A DNA stretch of 64,000 nt from Camarhynchus parvulus (lineage: Eukaryota; Chordata; Aves; Passeriformes; Thraupidae): positions 5,161,501 to 5,225,500 of the forward strand of contig NC_044590.1 in NCBI RefSeq assembly GCF_901933205.1. The letters run 5' to 3'. Both the position numbers and the translations under genes were made by a program. Within the stretch, counting starts at the first letter, position 1. Each line of letters starts with the position of its first letter. The notes under the pieces were generated by a model. That model made no database searches, was not told the origin of the DNA, and saw nothing but the letters and a program-made list of their open reading frames with translations. Positions 32,294-45,770 of the stretch are shown here, one piece after another.

Positions 32294-34750
32294 GAAATCT
32301 CTCAGGTGACAACTGTGTGCCAGGGGAGCTTCTGTCCTTTTTTCCCCCCATAACTCATAGCCATGGTCCTCTTACACCACCCAAGTCTTTGCTGTATTTT
32401 AGCTCCAGGAAGGGAAGGGATGTCACAGGGAAGTCACCTGCAGAGCGGGCTTTGGAGCACAGGAGGCAGCCTGGCTGTGGCCGGGCTGTTCACTGCTCTG
32501 CCTCTGTCTCCTGCTGTCAGCAGAGAGCTGCTTCCTTTCTCCCCCAGTTTTCCCTGTCACTCTGTGCCAAAACCCCCATCCTGCTTTCCAGGGGCTCCTT
32601 GCCATAGGAGGAGGCTGGGCTTGTGCCAGGGACCCTGCTCTTTGAGCAGTCCCAGGTTGGGTTTCCAAACACTCCCACACAGCCCCTGGCAGGTTCCTCT
32701 GTGCCCAAGCACAGCCCCCTGTGGGAGCTGGTACCTGGGCCAATGTCCTGGCACCTGGGACTTTCTGAGGAGGGACAGATCATCCCAAAGCTGTGCAGAG
32801 CTGCCAGGCTGCTGCTAAAGCACCTGCACATCCCAGGGACAACATCAGCCTAAAGGCTGGGGAATGGAGCAAGCACAGTCTCAGCAGCGCCCAAAGGAAA
32901 TAATTCCCAAACAGAGATCAGACACAAAATACCAGCTAGGAACCAGAGCTGTGGGATGCCTCTTCTCACAGCCTCCTCCTCTGCTGCTGACAGAAATAAA
33001 CCTGCTCAGCTGTCACTTTGGAGCTGGGGATGGGCTGTGGGGAGGCAGGACGTGTGGGGGTGGATGAGGGGGAAGGATTTTTTTTTTCTCTGTGAAAACA
33101 TCCAGTTTCCCCACTGACAAGTCTGACAGGTGGAAACCAATTTAAAAAAATCCTACTCACAAGTGCCTGGCATCTTTGGAGAAGTTCCTCAGTTTTGCCC
33201 ACTCCTCTGTAGTAACTGCTGGGGGCACTGCCCTCCTGCTGAAACAGGGGCTGGGCTGAGGTTTTGGCAGATAAGGGGTGATGTGGTCACATCCCTCGTT
33301 TGCACATTTCTGTGGGCTCACACATGAACCACCCTGTTTGGAGCAATGCTGCAGAAATGTTGATTTCAGCCTCTTGCTCCCATTTTCCCATGAGATACTG
33401 ACAAAGTGTCTCAGGAAAGCATCAGCTATTTCAGTTTGATGCTTGGAAAAGCAAGGATAAGGATTAGCCTACCTTCACCATTCCATTTTCTATTACACAC
33501 TCAAAAGGATCTAAATGAAAGTATCTGTGAGGCAGGTCCTGCCAATTCATCATCATCACTCGGGCTTGACACAAGAGCAGAAAATTGGTTCTTCCCTTCC
33601 AAGGGTCAAGTTTGAATTTAAACACAAGTTTGAATTTAAACACGTGTATTCCTGGAAACCTGCATCAGAGATCCTGAACACCTCATAACAGAAGAAGCAG
33701 GATGGCAAAAGAATGTTATCATTCAGCTACATTTGCAAAATTCCCATGCAAAATAAATGTGCATTAGATGGCTGCTGCAGCATCTCTGAATTGCAGGCAC
33801 TTCGATGTTTTAAAATTCCCTCATGAGCTTTGCTCTGCCAGCTACTAAGCAAGTTTCCCCCTGTACCTTGAAGAAAGTAAGTGTGGAGAGCTGCCAACAC
33901 TTTGTAGGGTAAAGCTTTTCCCGAGAAAAGCTTTTCCAGAAAATCAACTTGCTTTTTGTCACTTCAGAAAAGCCCCAGGAGATCTGAGCCCCGCAGGCTC
34001 AGACAGAAGCAGTCTGGGTTTAATGTTCCAAAACAGATCAGCCACCAAGAGTATCAGCTCCTCCTCAGCTCTGCAGGTTTGGGAAACAGCACCACAGGCT
34101 CCCTGGTTGTGCTGCATTTCCAAGCCAGGAAACCCAACAACCATGCACCCCTTTCCCAGGGATTCTCCTCACAAATGGGGAAACTTTATAAGGAACATCT
34201 GGGTAAGCTCAGCAAACATGGTCAAGCAGCCACAACAGTGCAAAGGGTTTTGGTTTTTCAGTAATTATCATGATGGGCTCTAATGTCACGAGAAATCAAG
34301 TCATTCTTTGGATTTCTCCTAATTATAGGACAGGTAGGACAACAGCATTTTGTGACAGCAGCAACAACTCTTTCTTAAATTAGAGTATTAAATTTAAAGT
34401 ACTAAATTAGCTGTGGAGATTACTAAGAGCAGCCACAGCAAGCAGTCCTGGCTTTCCCTGGCTGACAGCAGAGATCTCACCTCAGTGCTGCAGCCCCAGC
34501 TCAAGCAGAGGAGTCTCTTTCTCTCCCTCCAATGTTCCTGTCACTGTTTTCCCTGCAGTGTTTGTTCACCTCTCAGGGTGCTGCCCACTCCTGTGATCCA
34601 TTACAGATCTCATACTTTGGAGCCTTTTAAAACATTTCCCCTTCCTTGAGTGCCACTTCTCTTCAAGGAGCCGCCATGGCCTGCTGAGCTAAGTCTACAT
34701 CCACCATCAGCCAGAGCTGCACAGCTGCATAACCCAGCTGAGAGCAGTGC
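32294..34750. other. Intergenic sequence, no gene recognised
   Basis: This stretch is more GC-rich around 32420-32840, where open frames of up to 151 codons occur on both strands. They overlap each other and have no recognisable domain. A small 20-bp duplication, GTTTGAATTTAAACAC, occurs twice near 33608-33645. Nothing else stands out. Confidence 0.55.
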
Positions 34751-34760
34751 AAGGATCATT

Positions 34761-35334
34761 AACACAACCTGCCTTCGTCATTAACACAACCTGCCTTCAT
34801 CACCAACACAACCTGCCTTCATCAGCAACACAACCTGCCTTCATCATTAACACAACCTGCCTTCATCACCAACACAACCTGCCTTCATCATTAACACAAC
34901 CTGCCTTCATCAGCAACACAACCTGCCTTCATCATTGCAACACAACCTGCCTTCATCATTAACACAACCTGCCTTCATCAGCAACACAACCTGCCTTCAT
35001 CAGCAACACAACCTGCCTTCATCACTAACACAACCTGCCTTCATCAGCAACACAACCTGCCTTCATCAGCAACACAACCTGCCTTCATCGTTAACACAAC
35101 CTGCCTTCATCAGCAACACAACCTGACTTCATCACTAACACAACCTGCCTTCATCACCAACACAACCTGCCTTCATCATTAACACAACCTGCCTTCATCG
35201 TTAACACAACCTGCCTTCATCATTAACACAACCTGCCTTCATCGTTAACACAACCTGCCTTCGTCATCAACACAACCTGCCTTCGTCATCAACACGACCT
35301 GCCTTCATCACCAACACAACCTGCCTTCATCACC
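34761..35334. repeat. 22-bp minisatellite, about 26 copies
   Basis: Head-to-tail copies of AACACAACCTGCCTTCATCA plus two variable bases (TT, CC, GC, CT) recur at a 22-bp period with one 2-bp insertion near 34937. The core is almost invariant while the last three bases vary (ATT, ACC, AGC, ACT, GTT, ATC). The variant order is patchy, as expected from unequal exchange. The period is not a multiple of three, so the long open frames rotate through three phases and are not evidence of a protein. Confidence 0.97.
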
Positions 35335-38300
35335 AGTCCTTACAGGACGGCCTTTGGGACTGCTTGGCAAATCACACAGTGAGGCCCCATAACCCCAGCT
35401 TACCCATTCCTGCCCTAAAAAAAGAATCTGTGGGGTGATGACTGACAGAAGGGCTGATTGGCCAATGTCTCTTACCCTGCACTCATGAATTTTCATCCCA
35501 ACACCTTCCTCACTGGGCTTCCAAGAGCCAGGCTGATTTTATTGAATGTGACAGGAGATAACAGTGCCTTATAACAATTGTGCTTTTTCCATTGTGAAGA
35601 CCACAGAATGCAGCAACCTGCAGCTCTCTGATGAGCAAAGGGACACCTGCCTGAGCCACAGGCTGGGATGTGGGCAGGGGAGCTCTGCCTGCCCTCATTC
35701 CATCCCACACAAAGAGGAGCACCCAGGAGGTTGGAGCTGGCATCCAAAGCATCTCATGACTCACTTGGTTCCCTCATGGGCAGCACAGAAGAGATTAACT
35801 GGGAGCAGAAACACACTGGAGTGCACCTCCAGGGAATTAATAAAATGGTTTGCCCTACCTTGTTATTCTAATTTATTCCTAGAGAAAGGCAGTTAAGTGC
35901 TGGGTAAGTCCAACGAGGGAATCTTCTTCCATGGGCAAGAAAAATCTTGCCTTCATTTGTGAGACTCAAAGGAATTGATGACCGAAAAGTTCTCCAAAAC
36001 CAAAGGGAAGACTTCTGCCTAGATCTGTCTCTCTCACATGGGCATCACCACATGTGTTAGAAGGACAGGAGGTGCAGCAGGTTGGACCCTGGCAGTGTTG
36101 AGAGCAGAGGAACAGGACCCAGATGTGTTCAAGGCTTGTTGTCCCACGTGCTGTCAGACTCTTGGCTGCACAGTGGTTCCCAGCAGTGGCTGTGATTCAG
36201 GCTGCAAGCACGGAAAAAACTGGCTGCACATTTGCTAGCAGAAAATCAGGAAGTTTGGTGAAGATTACAGCCAGAGCAGGAAGCAAATTTGCTCCAAATT
36301 CTTTTTGCATAAAACCACCAGTATAGAAATATCAGTATCCTAAGGGAATGCTCACATATTTCGTTTCTTCCTTTCAGCTCCATCATTCTCCAGTGACTTT
36401 CAGTTTGCTCCACTTGTAATATATTTTCTCCAACAATAATGAAATTGATGCTATTTTCACTAGTCCTCAATTTCCTGCTCATGCTAAGTAACACTCCTGG
36501 AGACTGATCCAGGGAGTATGTTGCTGTCATTTGAAAGCAAGAATTAATTAAGGTGCCTGCAGCCATCCCTCAGGTGTAGTCCTTGGCTGAGCACAGCCAA
36601 AATGAGACAGTGGAAGGATCACATCTGGAAAAGGGAACATGGATATCACTCCTACAACCTCCAGCACCAAAATGCTCCAAAAAGATCCTGCAGCATTTCC
36701 ATGCACACATACTGGAACATGCCCCACACGAATTTTGTGAGATCATGGGAAGGATTACTAAAAAAAAAACCAACAAAAAACCCCATGGATTCTTGCAAAG
36801 GCACATGGCAGATTGGTCTTTCTCATTTGTTGCCCAACCCAGGTTTTTGGTCTCTTCGCTTTTCCCACTTTGTTATTCTTTGGTTGATATGATGGAATTT
36901 CACCTTGATCTCAGGAAGGACTGATGAGCTATGATGCTTTTCCCTCTTAGCAGCTCCCTGCACCAGCCTGACAACAATAAGGTGGAGCACAAGAGATGTA
37001 AAAAGTTTCTGATTTTAGGAAGATTTCAGACTCGCAGCTGATTCTTAGTGCACTGATCTGGCAAACATTTTATGATGCTGCATGTGAAGGACGTTGTGTG
37101 AAATTATTGTACTACATTTAATTAGCTCTCTGTCTCCTTTTCAGGTCTGCTACACATACATTTCCTTTCTTCCTGTTCAATTAATCTACACTGCTCTCTT
37201 TCAACTTGTGTTTTCATTTAGCAGTGTAGCTGACTCTGTAGCTGGTTGTTTACTTAGGAAAGTGGAACTGAGGCAATTTGTACAGGACAAAAAAAGCCCT
37301 CCTGTCCTACAATATGCATTTCTAGTGGCAGCCACAGGCCCAGACTCTTTCTCCTCCACCCTGTAAACCCCAAATAGCTGAAATTCCCCCTGACTGCACT
37401 GTGTGAAGCAGAGCTGCAGCCCAGCTCTGATCCGTGCCATTCCCACCTCCTTGGCAGCATTTTAAAGGCTGGAGGAGCCGATGCCCACAGCCTTGTATCA
37501 AAGCCGTACATCTGCCCACCTTTGGACAGAGAATATGCTCTGAGTCATTTGCAACTCAATACCATATGCAGCAGAGCTGTGTTAATTCTGCTGTTTGGAC
37601 ACTGTATCCTGGTTTGGATTAGCAGAAATTCCCATTCCTGCGTTGGAATGATAATATTCTCACTACTTGTTTTTTTAGTGCTGTTTTTCACTAAACAGGA
37701 AGACACCTTGGCAGAAGCAGAAGCAGACACAAATATGAGCATTAACATAAACACAGCACATCCACAAAGTGATGCAGGAACTGTTGGCAGCAGAAGGATC
37801 AGAGGAGCCACAATCCAAAGAGCATCACTCAGGAGGGTTGGGAGGAGCAGGAAGGTGGCTGATGAGCTGATGTGAGCTATGCAATCAAGGACAATCACAC
37901 ACTAATATTTACCATCACAGGCAAATACTGGTTAGGAAATCATATCCCAGTGGCTTTTCTTATAGCCTTGAAGCAGCCCAACCTGCAGCCATCACCACTG
38001 GATGATGGTGACATTGGAAAGAGTAATATATCACAGACATCTTTTATGAAAAATCCTTTCCTTAGGATTTTTCCTCCTGAGAAGCTGAGAGGCCTCAGGA
38101 ACAAAATGTAAACAATGGTTATCTGCTGCTGTGGAATGCAACAGGTGCATCTGTGATTGGCCCATGTTGGTTGTTTCTAATTAATGGCCAATCACAGTCA
38201 GCTGGCTCAGACTTTCTGTCCTAGACACAAGCTTTTGTTATCATTCCTTCTTTTGCTATTCTTAGCCAGCCTTCTGATGAGATCCTTTCTTCTGTTCTTT

Positions 38301-39270
38301 TAGTATAGTTTTAATATAATATATATCATAAAATAATAAATCAGCATTCTGAAACATGGAGTCAGATCCTCGTCTCTTCCCTCATCCTAAGATCCCTGTG
38401 AACATGGTCACAGTAATATATTGTCTCATAAACTGATGGCAAGGAAATCTATGCAGATTTGTTTTTCATCCACAGTGAAGCTGAGATTTGGTCCTCTTCA
38501 AGCTCTCAGTCATTGAAAAAATAATTTGATGGGACTTTGCCTACTCCTCCCTTCTCTGAGTTCTGCTAGGATTTTCTTGGGAAAATCTACAATTCAACAG
38601 CCAAAGAAACTCTCAGAGAGCTCAGCTGTAAAGCCAGGCTTCCAATGTTGGAATTTATACACAGGGGAGCAAGTATTTATGTTTGCTTCTGCCAGAATCT
38701 GTGCACAAACCCTGAGTGTATTTGTTGGTGAGGAAGAGAAGTGAATCAAGGTAGCAGTACATGAAATTGCATTAACACTCTCCCTTTGCCGACAAGAATT
38801 AAAGCTTGGGACCAAAGGTCTATTCCTCACCTGATTTTATTATCTGGCCTGGATTTAATTGTGAGCATCTGTCATCAGCTGTGTTCATTCTCTTCATCAG
38901 GCTCCAGACACACACACAGAGTCACACACAAAAGCCTCCCCCTGCTATTCCAGCTGTCTCCAAACTGCACCGGTTTTCAGGGCAGCATCAGTGGATCCTG
39001 GGATGCCAGAGGGAAGCTTAAATGAAGGTGGACAAAAACATGTAGCCAGTTAAAAACCTGCCACATTAGAGTCACATAAATAAATGTTGATGTGGCTGGA
39101 AGGGGAACATGTTTTAACATCAGGGTTTAGAACAGCAAGGATTAGAAAAACATGAAGAAATGATCTGTTACTGAAAAGCCAGCCTGGGGAAGTGATCCCC
39201 TTCTCTGTTTACCCAGTTTTGTCTGTGGGTCTATTGTTTTCATTGCTTATTTATCACTCAGCTCCATTCT
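35335..39270. other. Intergenic sequence, no gene recognised
   Basis: Apart from the solo LTR at 38029-38412 I recognise nothing here. Open frames up to 117 codons on either strand lack splice-site context and domain similarity. Confidence 0.55.
38029..38412 (+). mobile_element. Solo LTR, ~390-bp family, copy 5
   Basis: This 384-bp copy has a perfect 6-bp target duplication GTAATA at 38023-38028 and 38413-38418. Its first dinucleotide is TA rather than TG, a terminal G-to-A change. Internally it is very close to the copy at 16642, for example GAGGCCTCAGGAACAAAATG in both. Confidence 0.95.
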
Positions 39271-39277
39271 GTACTTC

Positions 39278-39406
39278 CTTCCCCATCCCTGGAAGTGTCC
39301 AAGGCCAGGTTGGATGGGGCTTGGAGTAACCTGGGGCAGTGGAAGGTGTCCCTGCCCATGGCAGATGAATTTTAAGGTCCCTTCCAACCCAAACCATTCT
39401 ATGAAT
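39278..39406 (+). mobile_element. CR1 LINE 3'-end fragment, sense
   Basis: CTGGAAGTGTCCAAGGCCAG through CCCTTCCAACCCAAACCATT and CTATGAATCT is a sense CR1 3' end reaching the terminal repeats. Confidence 0.9.
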
Positions 39407-41100
39407 CTCTGAGTCGTCCTGCTGCCTACACACAACCAAACCTGTTTTGGGGTTTTCCCTCTCTGCTCCCTCACAACCCACTTTCTGAAGTTCCCATCAC
39501 AGGCTGGGACCAAATGATAGTGAAAATGTGATTTTGTAACATGAAATTTCATAATGTGCCCCTTCCTAGCACATGAATTCAGACGTGGCAGCCTCAAAAC
39601 AGCACCACTGCCACAAGTTTGAGGCCAAACACTCAAAGAGCCTTTATTTATGATTTCCAGCAACTGTTAGTAAGCGCAGCCTAAACTCCACATCCAGACT
39701 GTAAGGAAAGCATTTGGAATACATAAATACCCCTGGTCAGTGCCCTGCCTGTGGTACAAATGTGCCTGTGAGAGACCAGCTTGTAAATCTGGGCCAGAGC
39801 CAGCTGAATTCAAAGGATGATTTCCTATCATCCCTGATGGGCTTTGGGATCAGGCCCAGCTTGCCTTAAATCAGGCATCTGGCACTTAAATAAACTAAAA
39901 GGTTTCTTAGTTTGTGGTTTTAAGGCAGCCAGGCTAGCAGCAATATGTTGTGCAAAGAGAAAGCTCTCATGTAATATTCCTTTCTGGCTATAGCTTTGTC
40001 CTAAGATGACAAATGTTTCCAAATAGATTCACATGATATAATTCTATTAAGGATGCTCTGTGCATGTTTCATGACTGGCCCTTCTATTTCTATAAATCCC
40101 TTCCTGAAGCATATTTTCTATTAACTATATTGATTTATATGTGTCAGAAACCATATGCTTAAAGGAAAAAGACAAACTAAGGGGTTTTTTTGGTTCTTTT
40201 TTTAAGGAAAGAGAAGCAGGAAATAACAGAGAATAACTGTAGTATGTGAGGGTAATTATCTGCTGAAGGAAGAGATAAAGCCTGTTCCTAAACAAGATCA
40301 GGTGGATGGGGACAGATCACCCCAGCATGAAATTAGCCCTTGTTTTTCTACAGAAATGTCCTGTCAGAGGTTTCTCTGTTCAGCTGAAATCTGGTTTCTG
40401 CTCAACCCTGAGAGAACTGATCAAGTACTTGCATGACCTGATGGGCACAGATGGAGTTTTCATCTTGGCCAAGCAAGGGAAAGTTGTCAGCAGTGCCAGG
40501 ATGTCGTGGCCTTGTTTGATGTGATAATCAGAGACTCGGAAGTGTTGCAGGGATCTGTCAAACCCTCCTGACACTGCTCCTCCATCATGCTCTGACAGCC
40601 TCTGTTGGTTATTTCAGTTTTCTACACATTGCACCTTCAAACATCCCTCAGCTGCTGCTGTTTCATGAGGAGCAAAAGGGACAATTTGGTAGAGGAAGGA
40701 CCCAGCCCTTCAGTGCCACAGGACTCCCAGCTTGGTTTGTGCATCCCTGACCTGCACTTTCCCTTTCTTCTGCCTAGAAATAAATGTATGCATGAAACCC
40801 CTGGCACTCAATACCTAGGGGATCTGCTTTTGGCCAAGAATTTTCTGCAAGGAATCCCATTTGTTAAATTCTCTGAATCCTAATTAGAGAAGGCAGTCCC
40901 TAACATTTATTGGTTTTCATGTATATCTTTGGCTTTCACAGCCTCTTCTTTCCCAATGGCCCAAATAGTTTCTGTCATGTCTTGCTGATAATCTGACTGT
41001 GATAAAACCTCTCTTAGTGTTATTAATCTCTCATGTGGAATCATGTGAGCTTGCCAAAGCCTGTTTCAGGAGGCCTTTGAAATTAATTCTCCCATTGCAG

Positions 41101-41150
41101 AGAGTTGGACTCAATGACCTTAGAGGTACTTTCCAACTTTAATGATTCTA
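41101..41150 (+). mobile_element. CR1 LINE terminal fragment
   Basis: AGAGTTGGACTCAATGACCT and the following GAGGTACTTTCCAAC and AATGATTCTA match the last ~50 bp of a sense CR1 of the same subfamily type as 21084-21190. Confidence 0.75.
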
Positions 41151-43795
41151 CAAGGTGAACTTATAGATCAGGCTTTAAATATGAGAGCAAATGTCAAGAT
41201 TACATTCATGTGCACAGGGACTTACTGCAAATTTTATTTATTTACCTTAAGTCTGTGACTGCCAACTGCTATTATATCAAAAGCAACCATAGCTACTTCA
41301 GCTTTTATTGTATTGATTAAACAGCATGGACACAAAGCAAAAATTGATTTCTGAGCATGGTGAAAAGCTCTTCCTTCAGCTCAGGAATATCCCTGGCAGG
41401 ATGTAGGCTGGCCCAGGCAGTGTTAGGGCAATGGGCCGCCCTTTGCAGTTCCCATCCTCTCCCAGGTTTGTCTCCCCACGTTCCTCCTCTCCCAGATTTG
41501 CAGTGACATCCCCAGCAGGAGCTGCTGGAGCCTTGAGCTCTCTGCCAATCATTTGCTGCTTCTGATGAGAATTGGATGCTCAGGGCAATCCCGGGGGAGG
41601 GTGGAGGGCAGGGAAGCAATTAGCAATCCACCCACTGCAGGGATGAAACCATTTGCTCCAGCAGCTGTGGGGGCAGCTGGAAGGAGGAGTTTCTTGGATT
41701 AGGATGCCTCTTGCTGCTCTCTTTTGGAAGAAGGACTGGAGGGAAAAGATGAATTGGGATATAGCTGTGATTTCAATGTTTTTCAGTCTTTTCAGGCTCT
41801 CTTTGCAACAATGGCAGGATGTAAGATATACAGCAAGGGCAGAAATGTGGGAAATTATATTAATGAGAGAAAAGCTCAAGCCAAAGAATTCTTTGGAGGA
41901 AATGAAATCTCTCTGAGTCGTCGTATCTTTTCTCAGCGTCTTTCTTTGTCTGATATTTGGCTAATGGCCATGTCTCCTGGCTCTCTCTCCCCTTCCCTGC
42001 TCCTGGGGAAGGTGTTATACTCCAGCAGTGGGCATTTTTCTGGGGTTTGGATTGGTTCTGTTCAGTGCAGCACTGGAGTCTGCCTCTGAGGTGGAAGCAG
42101 TGCCCTTGAGAGCAGAGACTGAAATGCACCCAAGCCATGGATGTGTGATATTTCTGTCCTGTCACAGCCCATTAATGAGAAAAGTTGGCAAAACATTGAT
42201 GTTATGGTAGAAGTTAGTGTTACGGTAGAAGTTCTTTCTGCCAAGTTTTATTTGGTTTACTGTAGCACCTCCAGACAACAGCAAAGCCAACATCCCTCTG
42301 GGTTTGATGTTGCTCTAACCTGGACACCCCTTGCCTACATTTGCTCTCCACTCTGGCCAAAATCCAGAGACTTTGGAGCATCAGATCAAAAATTTCATTT
42401 TGGGTTCATCACTGTGACAGGTGGGTGAGTTTACTCCTTTCATGGCTTGAAGATAAGCAATTTTTTTCCCCAAGTATCAGCATAACTTTTATTGAGTCTT
42501 TGCAAGCAAGATTCTATTGTTTAGTCAGAGTTATTGTTGGTAGAAAATGAATGGTTGTGCGGGCTGCTGGGGACTGGAACTTTCCCTGGATTTGAATTGA
42601 ATGATAAATCTAAATTAACTCTGCTATAGAAATGAAAGGAAGGCAGCAGCTGTTATAAATCTGTGTCTTTGTGGAAAGAAAAGTGGAGCTTCCTGCTGAT
42701 GTGCAGGTGCTAGCTCTGGGTCCCAGTGCATGGTTTGCCAAGGGGAGTTACACCGAGGTTCAATGAATCAAACAGCTGTAACTGCATTGGGAGAGACTAA
42801 AATCCCCTATTACAATAAAAAACAACCAGCCAAATTATTTCTACCTTGCTGTTTCCTCTGGCTGAGAGTATGGTCTTATTCTTAGGAGAAATAGAAGGGT
42901 CAAAGATGAGTCCTGGAACATGATTGGAACAATTTCCAACACTTTGTGCATCATTTTGCACTCCTTGATCTCTCAGCAGATCCCAGATGTGGGAATTTCC
43001 CCCAGATGTGTGTAGTGGTGCCATAGCAGTAATGACTTGCAGTGACCTGCAAGATAGGGAGCAGAAAATTGCCAAAACCTGGAAATACGTTACAGTGAGC
43101 ACACCAGGGAGTCCAGGGTCATGCAAAACCAGAGGTGAGACTGTGCACTGCTGAGCAACACAGACTCTACAATTCTAAATTCACTGGGACATGTGAGGAT
43201 AGAAGACAGGAGCAAAGGCAAAGTACTCAAATTTTCAGATAGAGTTGTCTCACCAGCTAAACATTATCCCACTTAAAATTTAACATAAATAAATAAAATT
43301 TATTTTATTTAAATAAAATTTAACATAAATAATTTTTTAAGCATAAATTAAATATTTTTTAATATGCCTAGAGAAAAAGGGATTATGGGATTGGAAGGGC
43401 TATGGGCAGAGCTGGGATCTAGATGAGCCATGTCACGTGTCAGTGGTTTTTACCACAACTACAACATAAAAAGTTCATCATCCTCTCCTGCCTGCAAAGT
43501 GAGTTTGTCATTTCCTCTGCTTAGAAAGGGGAAAAAAAAAGACAGAAAAATGGAAATGCTGTTCTTCTCTTGTAGCCCATCTCCCAAAACATCACATCAG
43601 ATGTGATAGCTGTGAGTGAAAGTGGGTCACTCAGCTACAGCAAGTGACTTTAATTAAACTTCTTGGCAGGATCCAGGAAGGCACTGTGTTCACACCTCTA
43701 ATTTAATCTTTTTTGGGTGGCTGCATCCAGCCACAGGATCCCCCTTTGTCCCTGTGCTCTGCTAACATCCTCAGTGCCCTCTGACCCCACCAGCC

Positions 43796-43927
43796 CATTT
43801 TCATAGAGAAGATACAAGGAGAAAACCCCATTTTCATACAGAAGATACAAGAAGAAAAGCTCGTTTTCATACAGAAGACAAAAGGAGAAAAGTCGATTTT
43901 CATACAGAAGATAAAAGGAGAAAAGCT
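43796..43927. repeat. 33-bp tandem repeat, four copies
   Basis: Exactly four 33-bp units start at 43796, 43829, 43862 and 43895, sharing TTTTCATACAGAAGATACAA with a few substitutions. Because 33 is a multiple of three, minus-strand frames stay open and give a repeated LLYEN motif. No family is recognised and there is no other coding support. Confidence 0.93.
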
Positions 43928-45611
43928 CATGGAGCTGAGTGCCAGGGGCTGGATTGCTGGTGGTTTTGGGATGCCCCTTTCTTCCCTCCCTGCTCTCCGC
44001 AGAGATGGTGAAGAGAGGCCAGGGTGGCCCTGAAACAAGCAGCCACCACGGCCCTGTACACTGGGGTGGGAGATTTTGGTGCAAGGATGAGAACTTTTGA
44101 GCCAGCCCTCTGCAAAATGTGGCAAGGTGCTGCCTCCTGCTCTGAAGCTCTGAGCTGTGCCCTAGTGCCTACTCCATCAGGCTGGATTAGATTAAGCCCA
44201 GCAGCAGGAGAGTGCCTCACACAGCATCCTGGGGTATTAACCTGAATTTGTGCTCAGCCTGTGTGCATCAGATGATAATGGCTCCCCGTCAGCAGAGCTG
44301 GTTGGGAAAAGGAAGACAATTAATACAGGCATAATGAAAACAGAGAGAGTGGGAATAATTACATTTCCTAGTTCTTGTTAGAGGCCTAGTGTGGCTCAGG
44401 GAGTGGCCTGAACACAGCAAGAAAGGAAGAAAGGAACAATTAAGGGAATCCAGAAGTGAGGGGGAAAAATATTCCCACAGAAATTAATACCAGACAACAT
44501 CTCTTCTTCTTTTTGTTCTTCTTTCCTGAAACTATATGTCACCAAATAAATAACTACTCATGGAGATCTCTTTGGAAGCAGGCTAATTTGGGATTTCTGT
44601 CCCTGGTAACAGACAAGCATTTGTTGGGTTTATAGGAAGAAAAAGGTGTTTCTTGGGAAAGGTCTGAAGTTCCAGGCACCTTATTTCTGTCTTCCAGGCT
44701 TCTCATCAGAGGAATCAAACTTGATTTAGCACTGATTACTGTCCATGAGTCACCTGTAATTTAGCCATCACTGATTTAGAGAGGTATCAGGCATAAATGG
44801 ACATGGACTAGAAGCCAATGTACAACTGAGATTTTTCTATCAAAGACAATAACTCATAACACAGAAAACAGGCCACAGCTGATTTAAAGATGATCACACT
44901 CTTGGAGAAGTAGTGAAAAACTTGTCAAACTCTATCTTCTGCAGGTTTATTTTTAGCAGGTATATCTTACATATTCAGAAGTCCCTGGAGGAATAGATGA
45001 AACAGAACAGGTTTTTAGGATGCCACCTGACAAGGGACTCTTGTGGTCAAGATGTTGGACTGGGAGTGAGAAGAATGTGCTTTAGACCTGTAATATCATA
45101 TTTATTCTTCTGATGCCTCCAAAATAAATAAAATAAGAAAAAAAAATCTTAGTATTGTTGCCCAGCCAGAGGGTACTGCAGTGATAAATGCATTTGTGCC
45201 TCTGAGGCACCCAAGCAGTGCCAAGGCTGCAGCCTCATTGGGACCAAGACAGATGCTCCACACCCACCACTCACCTCTGGGTCACCAAGTCACTCCAGAC
45301 CCTCTAAATGGAAGTGACAGACACAGGACAAATTGCAGGGCTCTGGGAGAAATGGATCTGTTGTGTGCTTCTGACCCTGTCACCTGCCCTCTGCCCACAA
45401 ATCCATTTATTCCACCCTTCCCCATCATTGCAAGCTCCAGTCTGCCAGCATTTGACAACTGAATCTTGGCTTTGATGAGGAATCTTTAGGAGCTTCTTTG
45501 GGATATCTGCAAGGTGAGCACTGTTCTGATTCACCAGGGCTCAGGTGTCTGGGCACAGAGTGGGAAGTGTCTCCCATTTTCTCTTTAAACTATTGCTTTG
45601 CATTTGTTGAT

Positions 45612-45770
45612 TCCCTGTCCCTGGAAGGGCTCAAAACCAGGTTGGATGGGGCTTGGAGCAACCTGGTCTAGAGCAAAGTATCCCTGCCCATGGCAGGAGG
45701 ATGGAATGAGATCAGATTTAAAGTGCCTTCCAACCCAAACCAGTCTGTGATTCTGTGATTCAAAGAATAT
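45612..45770 (+). mobile_element. CR1 LINE 3'-end fragment, sense
   Basis: CCCTGGAAGGGCTCAAAACC through CCTTCCAACCCAAACCAGTC and TGTGATTCTGTGATTC is a sense CR1 3' end with two terminal octamer-type repeats. Confidence 0.9.

Larger units (their letters stand above)
39407..45605. other. Intergenic sequence, no gene recognised
   Basis: This block holds a short CR1 terminus (41101-41150), AT-rich sequence with a duplicated AAAATTTAACATAAATAA motif (43274-43335) and the 33-bp x4 repeat (43796-43927). I see no coding exon. Confidence 0.55.

Noticed and set aside
32363..32818. 151-codon frame in a GC-richer patch
   Set aside because: Overlapping open frames exist on both strands, as expected from GC content. 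No family similarity seen.
34747..35126. Open frames with repeated NTTCLHH/HNLPSS/TQPAF motifs
   Set aside because: They are one 22-bp minisatellite read in three rotating frames, not a repeat protein.
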